Origin: Bacteroidota bacterium
GTDB lineage: Bacteria > Bacteroidota > Bacteroidia > Bacteroidales > F082
DNA length: 64,000 bases
Assembly: GCA_024279935.1 (NCBI GenBank)
Contig: JAJRQZ010000181.1
Span: forward strand, 1 to 64,000
Direction: 5' to 3'
Positions within the stretch are counted from its first letter, which is position 1. Each line of letters opens with the position of its first letter. Below, piece by piece: positions 1 to 8,394 of this stretch. Under the pieces are notes generated by a model. The model worked only from the letters and a program-made list of their open reading frames with translations, was not told where the DNA came from and searched no databases. The translations under genes and the position numbers were made by a program.

Positions 1-129
1 ATGGCCGAAAGGCTAAACGGGAAAATACAAGAACTGAAAACAGCAGGTAGGGGCTATAGGACTTTTGAGAAGTTCAGAAGTGCAATTCTTTTTTTTCATG
101 GCGGTTTGAGCCTTTACCCATTAAAATAA
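1..129 (+). mobile_element. C-terminal end of a transposase (ISL3-like), partial
   Basis: The first 42 codons of the window encode a protein tail that ends in TAA at 127-129. It contains AERLNGKIQELKTAGRGYR followed by a phenylalanine-rich FRSAILFFHGG stretch. This resembles the end of DDE transposases of the ISL3 type, where an N-G-K-I motif is followed by basic residues and NFR. The ATG at position 1 is probably an internal methionine, because the rest of the gene lies outside the window. No terminal inverted repeat fits in the 15 bases before the next gene, so the element is truncated here or its end overlaps the kinase start. The family assignment is moderate and rests on the tail only. 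Confidence 0.6.
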
Positions 130-144
130 CAGTAGAACCAAAAA

Positions 145-1800
145 ATGAAACCACGCTATCGCATAATAATAATATTAATGTCCTTGAGCCTTTTGGGAAT
201 TATTGCCGTACAAGCTCTGTGGATAAATTATGCGATAAAAAAGGAGAAGGCGGTTTTCGACAAAATGGTTTATGCTGCCTTGAAAAAGACCGTGGATAAA
301 ATCGAGCGCGACGAGATGTTCGTATTCATGGACAACAAAATAGACCTGCCGAAGCCACCAAAACCTGTTTTTAATATCGACAATGCCGACTCATTAGCAA
401 GCTGGGAAACAAAAAACCTTCCGATTCCCGATTTGCAATATATAACAGGCACTATTACCACCGTTGACAGCGAGGGGGAAAAAACCGTGGTAACTTATGG
501 CGACACGAATACAAACAAGTTCAGCAGGTTTAAAATAATGACAAAGCTTATATCAAGTGATAAAAAGGGAGGTACTTCTCAAGATCTCGATATATTTTTT
601 GATCAAGATATCGTGAATGTAGAGTCTCATCTGGATTCATTGCAACGAATAATGGAATTCCATAAAGTAAAGGAGAAGATAGTTGAAGACAAACTCAATA
701 AGTTTCAGGAGAATATTGATAAGTGGGTAATGGAATTTAGTTTCGACAACGAACGTATGAAGTTTTTATCGCAAAGCAACAACTTCAGGCAGATATTAAA
801 GGAATCTCTTACCAACAATGGCATCGACCTGGATTTCAGCTATCAGCTTTTTACAAATACGGGAAAAGGCAACCGACTGATAAAATCGGATCCCGACACG
901 AACATCATCTTGCCGATGGCCTACAAAACCAGCTTATACCCTAACGATATCTTCAGGAACACAACCGTTTTAAGCATTGATTTCCCTAAAGCCAACACAA
1001 TGATATACAGCTCGGTATATTTATTGATAATAGGCTCTATCTTCTTTACCACCATCATTTTACTGACTTTTGGGTTTACGCTTTATTATATTCAGAAACA
1101 GAAGAAAATTTCAGGGATCAAGTCCGATTTCATAAATAACATGACTCATGAGTTCAAGACACCTATTGCGACGATAAGCCTGGCATCCTCAGCCATTGAA
1201 TCGCCAAAAGTGGCAGGCGATATAGGGAAGACGAATTATTATGTGGATTTAATAAAGAAAGAAAACAAACGCATGAACTCTCAGGTGGAGAAGGTGTTGC
1301 AGATGGCGCAAATTGATGACCACGACTTCGAATTGAATCTTGAAAAGACCGATGTCCATGAGATTATCGGGAACGTGGCGGCAGTCTTCAGCTTGAGGGC
1401 CTCCGAAAAGGGCGGACGCATAGTCTGTTCGCTAAAGGCTTCTTGCCACCTGATAAAAGTTGACGAGTTTCATTTTGCCGGCATGCTGAACAACTTGATC
1501 GATAATGCAATAAAATATAATGAGGGACCACCCGAGATTATTCTGTCCACTAGCCTGAGAAACAACAGGTTCTTGCTGGAGGTTACTGATAACGGCCTGG
1601 GAATGAGCAAGGAAGTACAGAAGCATGTTTTCGATAAATTCTATCGCAAACCAAGCGGCAACATACACAACATTAAGGGTTTCGGCCTTGGCCTATCTTA
1701 TGTAAAGGCCATAGTTGAATCCCATGGCGGTGAAATAGAAATAGATAGCGAGATTGGTAACGGAAGCAAATTTACCGTTTCCTTAAAATGTGAATCTTAA
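145..1800 (+). CDS. Sensor histidine kinase (RprX-like)
   Basis: A 551-residue membrane histidine kinase that autophosphorylates and passes phosphate to the response regulator encoded just downstream. A membrane helix lies at about residues 8-26. A periplasmic sensor region of about 270 residues follows, containing a charged, probably coiled stretch, and a second helix lies at about 293-320. The H-box NNMTHEFKTPIA places the phosphorylated histidine at about 335. The ATPase domain shows an N-box near 449-458 (NNLIDNAIKY), a G1 box (VTDNGLGMS), an F-box (FDKFYR) and a G2 box near 512 (GFGLGLSYV). The order and the partner resemble the RprX/RprY pair of Bacteroides. The signal sensed is unknown. 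The gene starts only 15 bases after a transposase remnant, so its native promoter may be displaced. Confidence 0.9.
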   Translation: MKPRYRIIIILMSLSLLGIIAVQALWINYAIKKEKAVFDKMVYAALKKTVDKIERDEMFVFMDNKIDLPKPPKPVFNIDNADSLASWETKNLPIPDLQYITGTITTVDSEGEKTVVTYGDTNTNKFSRFKIMTKLISSDKKGGTSQDLDIFFDQDIVNVESHLDSLQRIMEFHKVKEKIVEDKLNKFQENIDKWVMEFSFDNERMKFLSQSNNFRQILKESLTNNGIDLDFSYQLFTNTGKGNRLIKSDPDTNIILPMAYKTSLYPNDIFRNTTVLSIDFPKANTMIYSSVYLLIIGSIFFTTIILLTFGFTLYYIQKQKKISGIKSDFINNMTHEFKTPIATISLASSAIESPKVAGDIGKTNYYVDLIKKENKRMNSQVEKVLQMAQIDDHDFELNLEKTDVHEIIGNVAAVFSLRASEKGGRIVCSLKASCHLIKVDEFHFAGMLNNLIDNAIKYNEGPPEIILSTSLRNNRFLLEVTDNGLGMSKEVQKHVFDKFYRKPSGNIHNIKGFGLGLSYVKAIVESHGGEIEIDSEIGNGSKFTVSLKCES

Positions 1801-1810
1801 TAAGTTGAAA

Positions 1811-2497
1811 ATGGCAAAGTTACTCCTGGTAGAAGATGACAAAAGTTTTGGTGAAGTATTGAAATCATATCTCGAGCTCAGCGAATTCAATGTTGACTGG
1901 GTTGATGACGGCATGCTGGCCTTACCTAAGTTCGCCTCACAAAAATACGATTTGGTAATTTTAGACGTAATGCTTCCCCATGTCGATGGATTTACTATAG
2001 CAAGGCAGATCAAGGAGAGCGAGCCGGAAACACCATTCATTTTTATAACAGCCAAAACCCTTAGGGAAGATATTTTAAAAGGCTATAAATCAGGAGCCGA
2101 TGATTATATCACTAAACCATTTGATACCGAGATCCTGCTGTTTAAAATAAAGGCTATCCTAAATCGTGGTGGCAACACCCTGTCTGCACATAACGACAAC
2201 TTTAGCTTCGGGAAGTTTAAGTTCAACGTTAAATCGCGCATTTTATACAACAAAGCCAACGACTCCAGAAAAACCTTATCTCCCAAAGAATCGGAATTAT
2301 TAAAAATGCTTTTGGAACAAAAAGGTGATGTGCTACCTAAAAGCCTGGCACTCAATAATATTTGGGGCGAAGCCAACTATTTCACAACTCGAAGCATGGA
2401 TGTTTACATCACGAAACTCAGAAAACACCTTTCGGGCGACAACGCTATTAATCTGATAACGGTCCACGGCTCGGGATACAGGCTGGTTTGGTATTAG
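1811..2497 (+). CDS. OmpR-family response regulator (RprY-like)
   Basis: DNA-binding partner of the preceding kinase. The N-terminal receiver domain starts MAKLLLVEDD, with an acidic pair for metal binding. The phospho-acceptor aspartate is at about residue 52 in LVILDVMLP, and the conserved lysine is in DDYITKPFD. A winged-helix output domain of the Trans_reg_C type occupies the last 95 residues, ending in TVHGSGYRLVWY. I chose the ATG at 1811 because the domain begins there. An upstream ATG at 1790 would overlap the kinase and add a tail with no family counterpart. The kinase stop lies 10 bases upstream, so the two genes are co-transcribed and probably translationally coupled. The target genes cannot be read from this window. 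Confidence 0.92.
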   Translation: MAKLLLVEDDKSFGEVLKSYLELSEFNVDWVDDGMLALPKFASQKYDLVILDVMLPHVDGFTIARQIKESEPETPFIFITAKTLREDILKGYKSGADDYITKPFDTEILLFKIKAILNRGGNTLSAHNDNFSFGKFKFNVKSRILYNKANDSRKTLSPKESELLKMLLEQKGDVLPKSLALNNIWGEANYFTTRSMDVYITKLRKHLSGDNAINLITVHGSGYRLVWY

Positions 2498-2589
2498 GTC
2501 GATGTAGCTGAGCGTGAAGCAAGGAGATGCGGAGACGGCTTATCAGGTAAATTACAGCAACTGGAAAATCAAACACACAACAAATAACA

Positions 2590-4753
2590 TCACTTGACCC
2601 TCACTATCTTATCAACTCCGTCAAGTTTAAGGAGCTTGGCGATAAGCTGGCTTAAATGCTCGTTGTCCTTAACCAGTACCGACACTATTCCTTTAAACAA
2701 TTTCCCCTTGGAATTAAAATTTATTGAACGCATATTGACCCTTAAATCGTTGGTGATGGTATTCGTAACGCTGCCAACAATCCCCAGTTTGTCTTCGCCG
2801 GTAATCTTTAGATTGGCGGTCGTGAACCTATCTTCGCCGCTCTTCAACCACTTGACCTGCATAAGCCTATATGGGTAATTTTCCTTTAAGCGTTTGGCGT
2901 TGGGGCAATTATTGCGGTGTATCGAAATTCCACCGGCAACGGTTACGAAGCCAAAAACTTTATCCCCTTTTATCGGGTTGCAGCATTTGGCGATTCTATA
3001 ATTTATATTTTTTAAATTTTCCCCAATATAAACAACTTCCTCCCGATCATCGTAACTTTTATTCAATTTGATTTCATCAACAGGCTGTTCTTCAATCTTT
3101 TCCTGGGAGGAATCCTTGTTGAGATAATTACTGATCACTTTTTTGACCTCGCCAATCTCCAGTTTGTCGGTTGCTATAAGATGATAAAGGTCGATGCTGG
3201 TGTCCAGCTTATAATGCTTAACCAGGATATTTATAAGGTCGTCGGTGCTTTTAAACTTCCAATTCTTGAATTTTCGGAGCAATACGGCCTTGCCGTTCTC
3301 GGCTTCCTTATATTTACCCTCCTTCAGTTTGCGTTTTATTTTAACCCTTGCCCGCTCGGTATTTACAAAAGTGAGCCAATCAAGCTTTGGCTTTTGGTTT
3401 TTAGAGGTGAGTATGTCAACTTTATCGCCGTTTTGCAATTGATACCTAATTGGAACAACGCGGTTGTTTACCTTGGCGCCCTGGCATGAGCTCCCGACAT
3501 CGGTATGTATCTCAAAGGCAAAATCAAGAACCGTTGACCCGGCCCTCAATTGCTTTAAATCGCCTTTTGGGGTGAACACGAAAATATTTTCGTTTATTTT
3601 CCCCACTCCGCTTTTATAGTCAACATCATGTTTTATCTTATCAGGGTTTTCGAGCATGCCCCTTACCTGCGAGAGCCAGTCGTCGGTATTTTTTTATTCA
3701 TGACACCCTTATAAGCCCAGTGCGAGGCCTGCCCTTTTTCGGCGATCTCATCCATCCGGCCAGTTCTTATCTGAACCTCTACATATCTGTCGTTATGGCT
3801 CTTGACTGTGGTATGAAGCGATTCGTAACCGTTGGCCTTGGGGGTAGTGATCCAGTCGCGCAAACGCTTTGGGTCGGGCGAATAAAAATTGGTGACTATA
3901 GAATATGCACGCCAACAATCTTCCTTTTCTTTCTTTAATTTTTTGAATTGATGATGATCCTGATGGCAAACAAATCAAAGACCTGCTCGAAATCAATATT
4001 TTGCCTTTTCATTTTAGCCCAGATGGAGGGAACGGACTTAGTCCGCCATTTTATCTCGAAATCCATGCCCTGAGCCATGAGCTCTCGCTCAAAAGGCCTG
4101 ATAAAATCTTGTATAAAAACCTCCCTCTTGGCCTTCGTTTCCCTAATTTTGGTGCTTATGGCCTCATAAACATCCCGATGCTCGAAAAGCATCACCCTTT
4201 CTTCCAGCTCCGTTTTGACCTTATAAAGCCCAAGGCGGTGGGCAATGGGCGTATATAGATACTTAACCTCTTGTATCAAGGCATCTTGCCTGTCGCCAAT
4301 CAGGTCTAGGTTGCGCAAATCGTTAAGGTCGTGGGCAAGCCTGATGAGAATCACCCTCATATCATCAACCATCGAGAGGAAGAGCTTGCTGAAAGCCTCC
4401 GATTGAAAACTAAGCCTCTCTGTCCTAAGTTCCGAGACTTTTTTGTACCCCTTCAGTATTTCTGCAACGCTCTTGCCGAACTCATTTGAAATTTCTTCGT
4501 CATCGATGAGATTGTTTACCACCAATCCATGCAACAAGCCACATATAGCGGATGTAGGGCCCAGCCCAATTTCCTTCATGCATATCTCGGCTACATCTAT
4601 CGAGTGATAAACATAAGGGTTATCAGGATTATGCGTTATTTTTGATGATGCCCGTAGTGCATATTCATAGGCCTTAACGATATTTTCAGCATCTTTTGGT
4701 GGCACGGGCTTATCGCCGACCATCAACAATGTCTCAAAACCAGTTTCTCTCAT
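2590..4753 (-). pseudogene. RelA/SpoT-family (p)ppGpp synthetase, interrupted by two frameshifts
   Basis: The three reading frames together give a protein of about 721 residues in the RSH order: HD domain, synthetase, TGS, helical region and ACT domain. Frame one (4753 to about 3938) carries the HD region and the synthetase start (RTKSVPSIWAKMKR, FDLFAIR). Frame two carries WITTPKANGYESLHTTV and EVQIRTGRMDEIAEKGQ. Frame three (from about 3680) carries TGS (FVFTPKGDLKQL), the zinc-finger-like CCNPIKGD segment and ACT. Each break sits in an A-run that is one base short: A6 at about 3942 and A7 at about 3690. The HD site is degenerate: HD has become HG (residues 75-76), ED has become NN, and the later aspartate is His141. 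Hydrolase activity is therefore not expected, while the synthetase residues remain. The frameshifts could be sequencing error, slippage or true decay. Confidence 0.88.
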
Positions 4754-4792
4754 ATCAAATTATATGTTCGGCAATCCTCAATAAGCTGCAAA

Positions 4793-4800
4793 CAAAAATA
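4793..4800 (-). promoter_or_regulatory. -7 box of the RSH gene
   Basis: On the minus strand this reads TATTTTTG, a full match to the Bacteroidota -7 consensus TAnnTTTG. It lies 39 bases before the RSH start codon. An intact promoter argues that the gene is still expressed. Confidence 0.55.
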
Positions 4801-4819
4801 AATAAATTACTGATAAAAA

Positions 4820-4855
4820 AAAGCCGTCCCGGACTAAACGGTCCGGGACGGCTTT
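4820..4855 (-). terminator. Intrinsic terminator downstream of floA
   Basis: A 15-bp perfect stem (AAAGCCGTCCCGGAC with its complement) surrounds a 6-base loop. On the minus strand a run of T follows, so it terminates floA transcription before the RSH gene. The plus strand has only a weak T-tract after the stem. Confidence 0.88.
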
Positions 4856-4878
4856 ATGTTTTGTCAAAGATCCTTCTT

Positions 4879-5868
4879 TTAACTTTCTTTAGGATCTTTT
4901 TCAATGCCCGGGTCCTCGCTTATCGACTCCCTCATCTTGGTATCTGCCTGGATATTCTGGAATTTATAATAATCCATAATCCCCAGGTTGCCGCTACGGA
5001 ACGATTCGGCTATAGCCATCGGGATTTGGGCTTCTGCCTGAATAACGTTTGCGCGGGCTTCCTGAGCCTTGGCTTTCATCACTTGCTCCTGCGCTACGGC
5101 CATGGCCCTTTTTTCCTCGGCTTTTGCCTGAGCAATGTTTTTGTCGGCATTGGCCTGATCCATTTGAAGCACTGCCCCGATATTCTTTCCTATGTCAATG
5201 TCGGCAATATCTATCGACAAGATCTCGAAAGCGGTTCCCGAGTCGAGGCCTTTGTCCAAAACGACCTTTGAAATAGAATCGGGGTTTTCGAGTACTGCTT
5301 TATGCGAATTGGCCGAGCCGATCGACGAAACTATACCTTCGCCAACACGGGCCAAGACTGTCTCTTCGCCAGCACCACCCACCAATTGCTTGATGTTTGC
5401 CCTAACGGTTACCCTGGCAACGGCGATTAACTGGATACCATCTTTCGCAACAGCGGCAACTCTCTTTGTGTCAATAACTTTAGGGTTAACTGACATTTGA
5501 ACGGCCTCCAAAACATCGCGGCCGGCAAGATCGATGGCGGTTGCTGTCTTGAAATCCAGCTCCATATTTGCCTTGTCGGCAGAAATCAAGGAGTTAACAA
5601 CCTGCTGAACCCGTCCGCCGGCGAGGAAGTGGGCCTCTAGGTCATCACGCTTTAAAATTATTCCGGCTTTCGTGGCTCCGATCATGCTATTGACAATAAC
5701 CCGCGGCGGGACCTTGCGCCAGCGCATAAGCACCAACTGCAATAAGTTTATCCTAACACCCGAAACAAGAGCTGTAAACCACAATCCCACAGGAATGAAG
5801 TAAAGCAACAACCATAAAAAGAAAATCGCACCTACTGCCAGCGCAATAAAAACATACATCTCATTCAT
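4879..5868 (-). CDS. floA: Flotillin-like protein FloA
   Basis: A 329-residue scaffold protein of membrane microdomains. A hydrophobic N-terminal anchor (about residues 5-40) precedes the FloA-specific segment [20 protein letters not shown]. An SPFH-like domain then contains [21 protein letters not shown] long Ala/Gln/Glu-rich coiled coil follows (about 225-295), and the tail is acidic and proline-containing. The length matches the FloA/YqfA family. Its start codon lies one base after the end of the NfeD-like gene, the usual partner, so the two form an operon with clpS in front. Family knowledge links FloA to organisation of membrane proteins and lipids. No specific client is evident here. 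Confidence 0.93.
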   Translation of the reverse strand: MNEMYVFIALAVGAIFFLWLLLYFIPVGLWFTALVSGVRINLLQLVLMRWRKVPPRVIVNSMIGATKAGIILKRDDLEAHFLAGGRVQQVVNSLISADKANMELDFKTATAIDLAGRDVLEAVQMSVNPKVIDTKRVAAVAKDGIQLIAVARVTVRANIKQLVGGAGEETVLARVGEGIVSSIGSANSHKAVLENPDSISKVVLDKGLDSGTAFEILSIDIADIDIGKNIGAVLQMDQANADKNIAQAKAEEKRAMAVAQEQVMKAKAQEARANVIQAEAQIPMAIAESFRSGNLGIMDYYKFQNIQADTKMRESISEDPGIEKDPKES

Positions 5869-5869
5869 C

Positions 5870-6340
5870 TTAACTATCTTTAATTTGTTTTATATAAATT
5901 TTATTTCCTTGTATTCTAATTATCTCGATTTCAGTGTCCTGATCAATAAATTCAGACATTGAGCCTACCTCCACAAAATCACCGTTGATCAAGGCTTTAC
6001 CCATAGGAGCAATACGGCTAACGGTAACTCCTTTGTCGCCAACATTGATGTTATCGCTATTTATCTCGTTGACTTTGCCGGATATCTCAGTTTTCAACAT
6101 CGCTTTTTTCCATGTTTTGGAACGTACAAAATAAATAACGCCCGCGACATTAAGGACAAGGGTGGATATCATCACTATGTTGCCTTCCACGATTCCAATC
6201 CGCGCATATGCCATCCACACTCCTGCAACCATCATCGCAAAACCGACAACGCCCGCAAAACCGGCTCCCGGTATCACCAGGACCTCAAGCATCAGGAGTG
6301 CAATTCCGATCAAAATCAGCAATACGACTATCCACCACAT
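5870..6340 (-). CDS. NfeD-like membrane protein
   Basis: A 156-residue member of the short NfeD class. Three to four hydrophobic segments occupy residues 1-75, beginning [19 protein letters not shown] with the conserved [10 protein letters not shown] motif. A soluble C-terminal OB-fold domain follows (about 90-152; [20 protein letters not shown], then FVEVGS). The ClpP-type serine protease domain of long NfeD proteins is absent. Short NfeD proteins are encoded next to flotillins and are thought to help their assembly. Here the gene lies one base before floA and three bases after clpS on the same strand. The pairing makes the assignment strong. Confidence 0.9.
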   Translation of the reverse strand: MWWIVVLLILIGIALLMLEVLVIPGAGFAGVVGFAMMVAGVWMAYARIGIVEGNIVMISTLVLNVAGVIYFVRSKTWKKAMLKTEISGKVNEINSDNINVGDKGVTVSRIAPMGKALINGDFVEVGSMSEFIDQDTEIEIIRIQGNKIYIKQIKDS

Positions 6341-6343
6341 AAA

Positions 6344-6616
6344 TTACGATATTTCAACTGTTAACTGCCGCTTTGACAATGCATTATGATATGGCTCCAA
6401 ATCCTTGAAGGAACCCGACATAACAGGGCACTTTCCTTTAAAATGTGCAATCATAGCACAATTCTCGGCCTGCATGGGATTATGTTCGCAAACCTCTATC
6501 AGCGAATCTATAACGAATTCAAAAGTGTTCACGTCATCGTTGAAAAGAATAAGCCTCTTTAATTCTTCTTGACTTGTGCTAACTTTACCAACAGGCGTTT
6601 CAATTTCCTTCACCAT
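6344..6616 (-). CDS. clpS: ClpS-like ATP-dependent protease adaptor
   Basis: A 90-residue adaptor that delivers substrates, classically N-degron proteins, to ClpAP or ClpCP. The ClpS core is visible: LILFNDDVNTFEFVIDSL, then the helix CEHNPMQAENCAMIAHFKGK and the closing LTVEIS. I chose the start at 6616 (MVKEIETPVGK). A perfect minus-strand TACTTTTG box lies at 6640-6647, inside the longer reading frame that begins at 6670. It heads a tight three-gene unit with nfeD and floA. No clpA or clpC is present in the window. Confidence 0.88.
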   Translation of the reverse strand: MVKEIETPVGKVSTSQEELKRLILFNDDVNTFEFVIDSLIEVCEHNPMQAENCAMIAHFKGKCPVMSGSFKDLEPYHNALSKRQLTVEIS

Positions 6617-6639
6617 AAACTCAACAAATTCAGAACCAA

Positions 6640-6647
6640 CAAAAGTA
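6640..6647 (-). promoter_or_regulatory. -7 box of the clpS-nfeD-floA unit
   Basis: TACTTTTG on the minus strand, 23 bases before the ATG at 6616. It decides the start codon, because transcripts beginning here cannot include the upstream ATG at 6670. Confidence 0.6.
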
Positions 6648-6699
6648 GGATAATTTTTACAAGAAATCATAAATTTCGAGAAAATATGATTTCATTTTT

Positions 6700-6707
6700 T
6701 ACTTTTG
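6700..6707 (+). promoter_or_regulatory. -7 box of the Nudix gene
   Basis: TACTTTTG ends six bases before the ATG at 6714. The expected transcription start falls on or next to the start codon, which predicts a leaderless mRNA. Confidence 0.6.
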
Positions 6708-6713
6708 CCCCCA

Positions 6714-7358
6714 ATGAAAAATTTTGCCGAATTTACGAAAAAGCTAAAAACCTCCTTGACATCGCTACCGGGCTTGGAAGCACAATTAAGAATGGCCCCC
6801 CTATCACGTTTGCAGGAATTAAAAATGCAGGCTGTAAATGCCGACACGCGCCAAAGCGCCGTATTGATATTGTTTTATCCCCACAAGGGCAAAATAATGT
6901 GCGTACTGATGAAGCGCCCTACCGACAATAGCGTCCACAGCGGGCAAGTATCTTTTCCGGGCGGGAAATTCGAAGAAACGGATATCGACCTGCGATCAAC
7001 AGCCTTGAGGGAGGCAAATGAAGAAATGGGCATAGTCGGCGATGATGTTGAAATAATCGGGAAGCTCAGCCCGCTCTTTATTCCACCTAGCAATTTCGAC
7101 GTACATCCATTTGTAGGGATTACACGAAAACGCCCCGGATTTATAATCAACAAAAATGAAGTTGAACAATTAATAGAAGTTGATTTTGACTTATTGTTGA
7201 ACCCCGGGGCCTTTACACACAAAAACATTGAGCACAGGAACGGGAAATTAGTTGATGTGCCCTGTTTTTATATAAACGACCATGTCGTATGGGGAGCAAC
7301 GGCAATGATTATCAGTGAGCTGATATGGATCGTCAAGAAAAACAGCTTTAATCATTAA
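6714..7358 (+). CDS. Nudix hydrolase, CoA pyrophosphatase-like
   Basis: A 214-residue Nudix enzyme of the NudL/YeaB (CoA diphosphatase) type. The segment VHSGQVSFPGGKFEETD joins the NuCoA-type motif to the Nudix box, which continues ALREANEEMGI with the metal-binding REXXEE. As in other members of this subgroup, the first box glutamate is replaced by aspartate. Members cleave CoA or related nucleotide diphosphates into an adenosine phosphate and 4'-phosphopantetheine. I chose the ATG at 6714. An upstream TTG at 6705 lies inside the promoter box and cannot be the start. The 3' end overlaps the convergent epimerase gene by four bases. Substrate preference is inferred from motif only. Confidence 0.87.
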   Translation: MKNFAEFTKKLKTSLTSLPGLEAQLRMAPLSRLQELKMQAVNADTRQSAVLILFYPHKGKIMCVLMKRPTDNSVHSGQVSFPGGKFEETDIDLRSTALREANEEMGIVGDDVEIIGKLSPLFIPPSNFDVHPFVGITRKRPGFIINKNEVEQLIEVDFDLLLNPGAFTHKNIEHRNGKLVDVPCFYINDHVVWGATAMIISELIWIVKKNSFNH

Positions 7359-8263
7359 GGGGACTTAAGTTGTTTTTCCAGAAAAGAACCAAACCTCAGA
7401 TATTTATATTCAAAACCTTCGTCTTGAATCTTGTCGGTTGATATCGCCCTGCCGCATAGCAGGATCTGTGACATCTCACCCCACAGGACCTTAAATACAA
7501 ATGCCGGGACAGGTGGCATAAAAAAAGGCTTTCCCATTTTTTCAGCCAGCATTTTCATGAACTCGCAATTATTGATTATTTCCGGAGCAACGGCATTATA
7601 AACTGAATTTATTCTCTCGTTTCTCATTACAAAATAAAACATCTCAAGCAAATCGTCCAGCGCAATCCATGGCATTATCTGTCTTCCATCTCCCAGAGCG
7701 GATGCCAAACCAATATATGTTGGCTTCATCATTTTCGGCAAGGCTCCTCCCTGCGTGCTAAGCACAAGTCCAAGCCTAAGAATACTAGTTCGAAGACCCA
7801 ATTCCCTGAATTTCAGGACCTCGTATTCCCATGCCCTGACTACCCCGGCAAGAAAATCATTTCCCGGCGGGGAGCCTTCATCACATTTAACCCCATCATT
7901 CTTCAAGCCATAAATACCTATTGCAGAAGCAGATACGATTTGCCTAGGTGGTGAAAGGCAGTTTTTTACGGCATCAAATAATAATTGAGTAGTTTTTATA
8001 CGGCTTTCTAAAATTTTCCTTTTCCTATTTTTAGTCCATCTACCAGCTCCCACATTTTCACCAACAAGGTTTATTATGACATCAGCATATTCAACTGACT
8101 GCCGGTCGATATAATTAGATTCATAATCCCAATTAAAAGTTTTAAATGTGCTATGATTAGTTTTTCTGCTCAAGATAGCTACTTCAAAACCCCTGTTTTC
8201 CAGAAAAACGCCCAAAGCACTCCCTATAAAACCACTGCCCCCTCCTATTAGAATCTTCTTCAT
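7355..8263 (-). CDS. TIGR01777-family SDR epimerase (YfcH/SDR39U1-like)
   Basis: About 302 residues with an N-terminal Rossmann motif MKKILIGGGSGFIGSAL for NAD(P) binding. Next come the family-typical NLVGENVGAGRWT and the run KRKILESRIKTTQLL. An active-site-like segment SASAIGIYG follows, and a C-terminal DUF1731-type region contains PPVPAFVFKVLWGEMSQILL. These features fit the TIGR01777 (YfcH) group of NAD-dependent epimerase-like proteins, whose physiological substrate is not established. I chose the ATG at 8263, where the Rossmann strand begins, over an in-frame codon nine bases upstream. Transcription diverges from the nuclease gene. Confidence 0.85.
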   Translation of the reverse strand: MKKILIGGGSGFIGSALGVFLENRGFEVAILSRKTNHSTFKTFNWDYESNYIDRQSVEYADVIINLVGENVGAGRWTKNRKRKILESRIKTTQLLFDAVKNCLSPPRQIVSASAIGIYGLKNDGVKCDEGSPPGNDFLAGVVRAWEYEVLKFRELGLRTSILRLGLVLSTQGGALPKMMKPTYIGLASALGDGRQIMPWIALDDLLEMFYFVMRNERINSVYNAVAPEIINNCEFMKMLAEKMGKPFFMPPVPAFVFKVLWGEMSQILLCGRAISTDKIQDEGFEYKYLRFGSFLEKQLKSP

Positions 8264-8289
8264 GCTATCCAATCAGATCGGTAAAGGGT

Positions 8290-8297
8290 CAAAGGTA
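8290..8297 (-). promoter_or_regulatory. -7 box of the epimerase gene
   Basis: TACCTTTG on the minus strand, 26 bases before the ATG at 8263. It is one of two divergent promoters in the 131-base intergenic space. Confidence 0.5.
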
Positions 8298-8365
8298 CTT
8301 AAATAGTTTCGTTAAATCACCTATAAAATCATAAAACCTGTTCCCTTATCAACACTCAAAAAACT

Positions 8366-8373
8366 TACCTTTG
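8366..8373 (+). promoter_or_regulatory. -7 box of the Cas4-like nuclease gene
   Basis: TACCTTTG, 21 bases before the ATG at 8395. It overlaps the TTG at 8371, which rules that codon out as the start. Confidence 0.55.
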
Positions 8374-8394
8374 CAGTTTTTTACTAAAGCTTTC

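Noticed and set aside
2498-2589. Possible tRNA or small RNA after the response regulator
   Set aside because: There is no cloverleaf, no T-arm GGTTC box and no terminator hairpin in the 92 bases.
4696-5276. Plus-strand ORFs of 191 and 75 codons opposite floA
   Set aside because: They cross the floA terminator and lie antisense to a well-supported gene.
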